Origin: Fusobacterium sp.
Lineage (GTDB): Bacteria > Fusobacteriota > Fusobacteriia > Fusobacteriales > Fusobacteriaceae
Length of the DNA: 33,430 nt
Direction of reading: 5' to 3'
Assembly: GCF_032477075.1 (NCBI RefSeq)
Contig: NZ_JAWDXO010000031.1
Coordinates: 1-33,430 of the forward strand
Positions 30,820-33,430 of the stretch are shown piece by piece. Both the position numbers and the translations under genes were made by a program. The number at the start of each line of letters is the position of its first letter. Position 1 is the first letter of the stretch. The notes under the pieces were generated by a model. The model searched no databases and was not told the origin of the DNA. It saw nothing but the letters and a program-made list of their open reading frames with translations.

Positions 30820-33430
30820 ATGATAGAAAAAATAATGAAATCACTAAAAAGAGGGAATAAAAAAAGAAGTTTAAACATAACAATAGGAGCAGTAGTAGGA
30901 TTCTTGTTGTCATGTACTGGAGTAATGGGAGCTGATAATTATTTATGGATAAAAAATGATGGAACAGGAATAAAATTCAGTACTGACAGCAGTAAATTCG
31001 ACGAAAGCAATCCATATATTGAAAACACTTGGAATGTAGGTACTAAAACTTATATAAATAATATAACCTTATCTGGAGCAAATAATTATTCTGCTGTAGG
31101 AGGTTATGGATTAAAATTAGAAAGAAATCTTGGAAAATTAAATTTAATAAATAATGGAAATATAACTGGTATTGGTGTTGGTTATGGTTATGGAATACGT
31201 TTAGATAGTTTAACAATAGAGGGAGATATAACTAATAGTGGAAGTATAAGTGCTGCTAGTAATAGTGGTTCTGGCTATGGAATATATTTAGATAATAGCT
31301 CATCAATAGAGAAAGCTATAACCAATAGTGGAATCATAGCTGGTACTGGTCATGTTAGTGGTTATGGAATATTTTTAGCTAATAAATTATCAATAGACAA
31401 TAGTGGAAGTATAAGTGGTACTGATACTAGTGTTGCTAGTAGGAGTGGTCATGGTTATGGAATATATTTAGATAAGAGTTCATCAACAGAGGTAGATATA
31501 ATCAATAGTGGAAGAATAACTGGTACTGATAATACTGCTGCTTTTGTTAGTACTGGTGTTTTTGGTTATGGAATATATTTAGATAAGAGTTCATCAATAA
31601 AGGGAGATATAACTAATAGTGGAAGTATAAGTGGTACTGGTAGTAAGTATCAGGGTTATGGAATACGTTTAACTGGCACATCAGGAGAGATAGATATAAC
31701 CAATAGTGGAAGAATAACTGCTACTGGTTACTATGCTGGTTATGGAATATTAAATGATGACTCAAGGTTAATAGTAAATATAAATAATTCAGGGATTATA
31801 ACTGGAGCTGATAATGCCTTATATCTAAAAGGAAATGAGGAAGTAAGTAACTATGGAATACTTGTGGCAAAAATAGGCACATCAGTTACAGAAGGAACAG
31901 GAAAAGTAAAAAATAATTATGGACTATATATTACTAGGGATTCAAAACTAACTATTGGTTCCAAGCAGCCTACTGATAGTTTTGGTAAACCTACTGATTC
32001 AATAACAATGGGTGTTGATGAAGATGGAGATAAAATAAAAAGATATATAACTATAAAAAATGCTGCTATAAAAGCTGGTTCCTCAGATAAAGAAACAGAT
32101 AGTTTCACATTTTCTAGCAATCCTGTAGAATTTAATAATTCTATACTAAATGGAAAAAATAATACCTTGAGTGTTTCAGATTCAAATGAGATAAAAGGTT
32201 CTGTAATAAATGCCTTTGGAACAGCAATAACATTTGATAATACAACTGGAGGAAAACTCACACTGTCAGGAACAGTAGTAAATGGTGGAAAAGATGGAAA
32301 CAAGACTACAGCAGAAAGCAGTACTATAACAGGAAGTGGTAATGGAGATACACTGATACTTCAATCTGGAGAAATTGAGTATGAAGTTGATAAAGATACA
32401 AAAAAAACAGGAACTCAAAATACTATAATCAATGGAAATATAGATATGGGAGCTGGAAATGATACTCTTACTATTGCCAGTGGAACAATAATTAATGGAA
32501 CTACAAGCATGGGAGGAGGAGACGACATTCTTACAGTAGGAAAGGGAGCAATAATTAATGGAGCTATAGGCATGGGAGGAGGAGACGATATCTTTACAAT
32601 AGAAACAGGAGGCATAATCAATGGAACCCTTGATGGAGGAGCAGATAATGATACTCTTAATTTTAATTCAGCACTGACAAGAACCTCAAGTAATAATGAA
32701 ATAAATATACTTCATAATATTTCTGGTTTTGAAAATATGAATATAAATACAAATATCACTCTATTTGAAACAACTATTGGAAGTGATGGGAAGCCAACAG
32801 CTTTAAAAGTAACAGGAGCAGACAGTATAACAATAGGGGCAGGTGGAGTGCTTACATTAAGAATAGATGCAACTAAGACAGATAATTCAAGTGGAGCAGA
32901 TAAGATTACAGGTCATGCACTTTATGGAAATGAAGGAATGATATCTTCAACAGGAGGAAAACTATTACTTGCTCTTAATGGTGCAGGAATAGATGAGATA
33001 ATAAGTTTTGGAGAAACTGAATTAGATAACAGTTTAATTACAGAACATGAGGGATTACCTCAGAGAGATGTAACTCTTGGTACTACATCATTATTTCATT
33101 CTGTTGAAAGAATAGGTATAAATGAAGTAAAGGTTGCTGCCAGATGGGAGATTCCTGAAATACTTAAATATGAGCAGCTTAATAAGATATATCATGGAAT
33201 ACTTTCATCAAATGAATTAGGTAACTTCAACGTGGATGATAATGAAAAATTGTCATTATTCTTAGGATATCTAAATGACACCTATGCTGGGAATCCATAT
33301 TCATATTCAAGTGAATTATCAAGAAAATCAGTGGGAATGTTTAGAGATATAGTTACAGAAAATATTTTCAGACCTGAAACAAATAAGTGGATGATATATG
33401 GAGGACTTACACATATAGATGGAGGAACTA
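30820..33430 (+). CDS. Large autotransporter, 3' end cut by window
   Basis: The frame is open from ATG 30820 (ribosome site AGGGGAGG) to the window end, 870 codons. It starts with an extended fusobacterial-type signal region (KRSLNITIGAVVGFLLSC, then GVMGADN). About residues 88-313 hold eight degenerate units of roughly 37 residues with the cores NSGxIxGT and GYGIYLD. About residues 540-610 hold tandem units with MGGGDD and IINGT. The last 60 residues seen (WMIYGGLTHIDGG and before) look like the entry to the C-terminal barrel, which lies outside. It is a type Va surface protein with a beta-helix passenger, most likely adhesive; the ligand is unknown. The upstream inverted repeats suggest phase-variable expression. 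Confidence 0.87.
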   Translation, partial: MIEKIMKSLKRGNKKRSLNITIGAVVGFLLSCTGVMGADNYLWIKNDGTGIKFSTDSSKFDESNPYIENTWNVGTKTYINNITLSGANNYSAVGGYGLKLERNLGKLNLINNGNITGIGVGYGYGIRLDSLTIEGDITNSGSISAASNSGSGYGIYLDNSSSIEKAITNSGIIAGTGHVSGYGIFLANKLSIDNSGSISGTDTSVASRSGHGYGIYLDKSSSTEVDIINSGRITGTDNTAAFVSTGVFGYGIYLDKSSSIKGDITNSGSISGTGSKYQGYGIRLTGTSGEIDITNSGRITATGYYAGYGILNDDSRLIVNINNSGIITGADNALYLKGNEEVSNYGILVAKIGTSVTEGTGKVKNNYGLYITRDSKLTIGSKQPTDSFGKPTDSITMGVDEDGDKIKRYITIKNAAIKAGSSDKETDSFTFSSNPVEFNNSILNGKNNTLSVSDSNEIKGSVINAFGTAITFDNTTGGKLTLSGTVVNGGKDGNKTTAESSTITGSGNGDTLILQSGEIEYEVDKDTKKTGTQNTIINGNIDMGAGNDTLTIASGTIINGTTSMGGGDDILTVGKGAIINGAIGMGGGDDIFTIETGGIINGTLDGGADNDTLNFNSALTRTSSNNEINILHNISGFENMNINTNITLFETTIGSDGKPTALKVTGADSITIGAGGVLTLRIDATKTDNSSGADKITGHALYGNEGMISSTGGKLLLALNGAGIDEIISFGETELDNSLITEHEGLPQRDVTLGTTSLFHSVERIGINEVKVAARWEIPEILKYEQLNKIYHGILSSNELGNFNVDDNEKLSLFLGYLNDTYAGNPYSYSSELSRKSVGMFRDIVTENIFRPETNKWMIYGGLTHIDGGT

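Noticed and set aside
31917..32621. Minus-strand frames (Pro/Ile/Ser-rich) inside the second autotransporter
   Set aside because: They are antisense shadows of the Gly/Asn-rich passenger repeats and lack ribosome sites.
1..33430. CRISPR arrays, tRNA or rRNA genes, insertion sequences, prophage
   Set aside because: No regularly spaced repeats, no cloverleaf or rRNA sequence, and no transposase or phage genes were seen in either strand.

Overview
The window looks like a chromosomal segment of a Fusobacterium. This rests on strongly AT-rich DNA with A/T-ending codons, Gram-negative traits (type V autotransporters ending in Phe, periplasmic binding proteins, Wzz-like proteins), anaerobic enzymes ([FeFe] hydrogenase, rubrerythrin), and an autotransporter leader of the kind common in fusobacteria. 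The F. varium/ulcerans/mortiferum group is my guess, made from gene content without any database search.

Layout. 1-2900: the 3' end of a probable carB, then two divergent Wzz-like genes fired by back-to-back promoters. 2950-5600: a complete autotransporter on the minus strand. 6250-9800: a plus-strand housekeeping run (DUF374 acyltransferase-like gene, metG, galU), then an EamA transporter. 10700-20650: a minus-strand amino-acid scavenging region with three tandem cassettes, each a family-5 peptide-binding protein plus an M20 amidohydrolase, ending in an atypical peptide deformylase. 20690-22380: yhdT-panF. 22650-27840: a metal and oxidative-stress block with a P1B ATPase plus an unlisted 51-residue membrane protein, PerR, a hydrogenase-rubredoxin-rubrerythrin fusion, and CsoR. 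27840-30140: rsgA, a YczE-type membrane protein and a 35-residue protein. 30560-33430: a candidate invertible promoter followed by a second autotransporter cut by the window edge.

Main discoveries. (1) The two promoters of the peptide/M20 region each lead into a leader ORF followed by an almost identical hairpin plus U8 terminator. One leader peptide carries 13 consecutive Tyr/Phe codons and the other is rich in Ile/Val/Leu. This looks like a pair of amino-acid-specific attenuators on paralogous scavenging cassettes. (2) Upstream of the second autotransporter, two 26-bp imperfect inverted repeats flank 126 bp holding a textbook promoter that points away from the gene. This is the expected form of a phase-variable promoter in its OFF state. 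(3) An [FeFe] hydrogenase is fused to rubredoxin-rubrerythrin-rubredoxin and sits directly behind perR, suggesting a one-chain H2-to-peroxide reductase. An internal ribosome site could also release rubrerythrin alone.

Regulation of the metal block is readable. Two CsoR-type palindromes overlap the ATPase promoter and a third overlies the csoR start region, so csoR probably controls itself and the ATPase operon.
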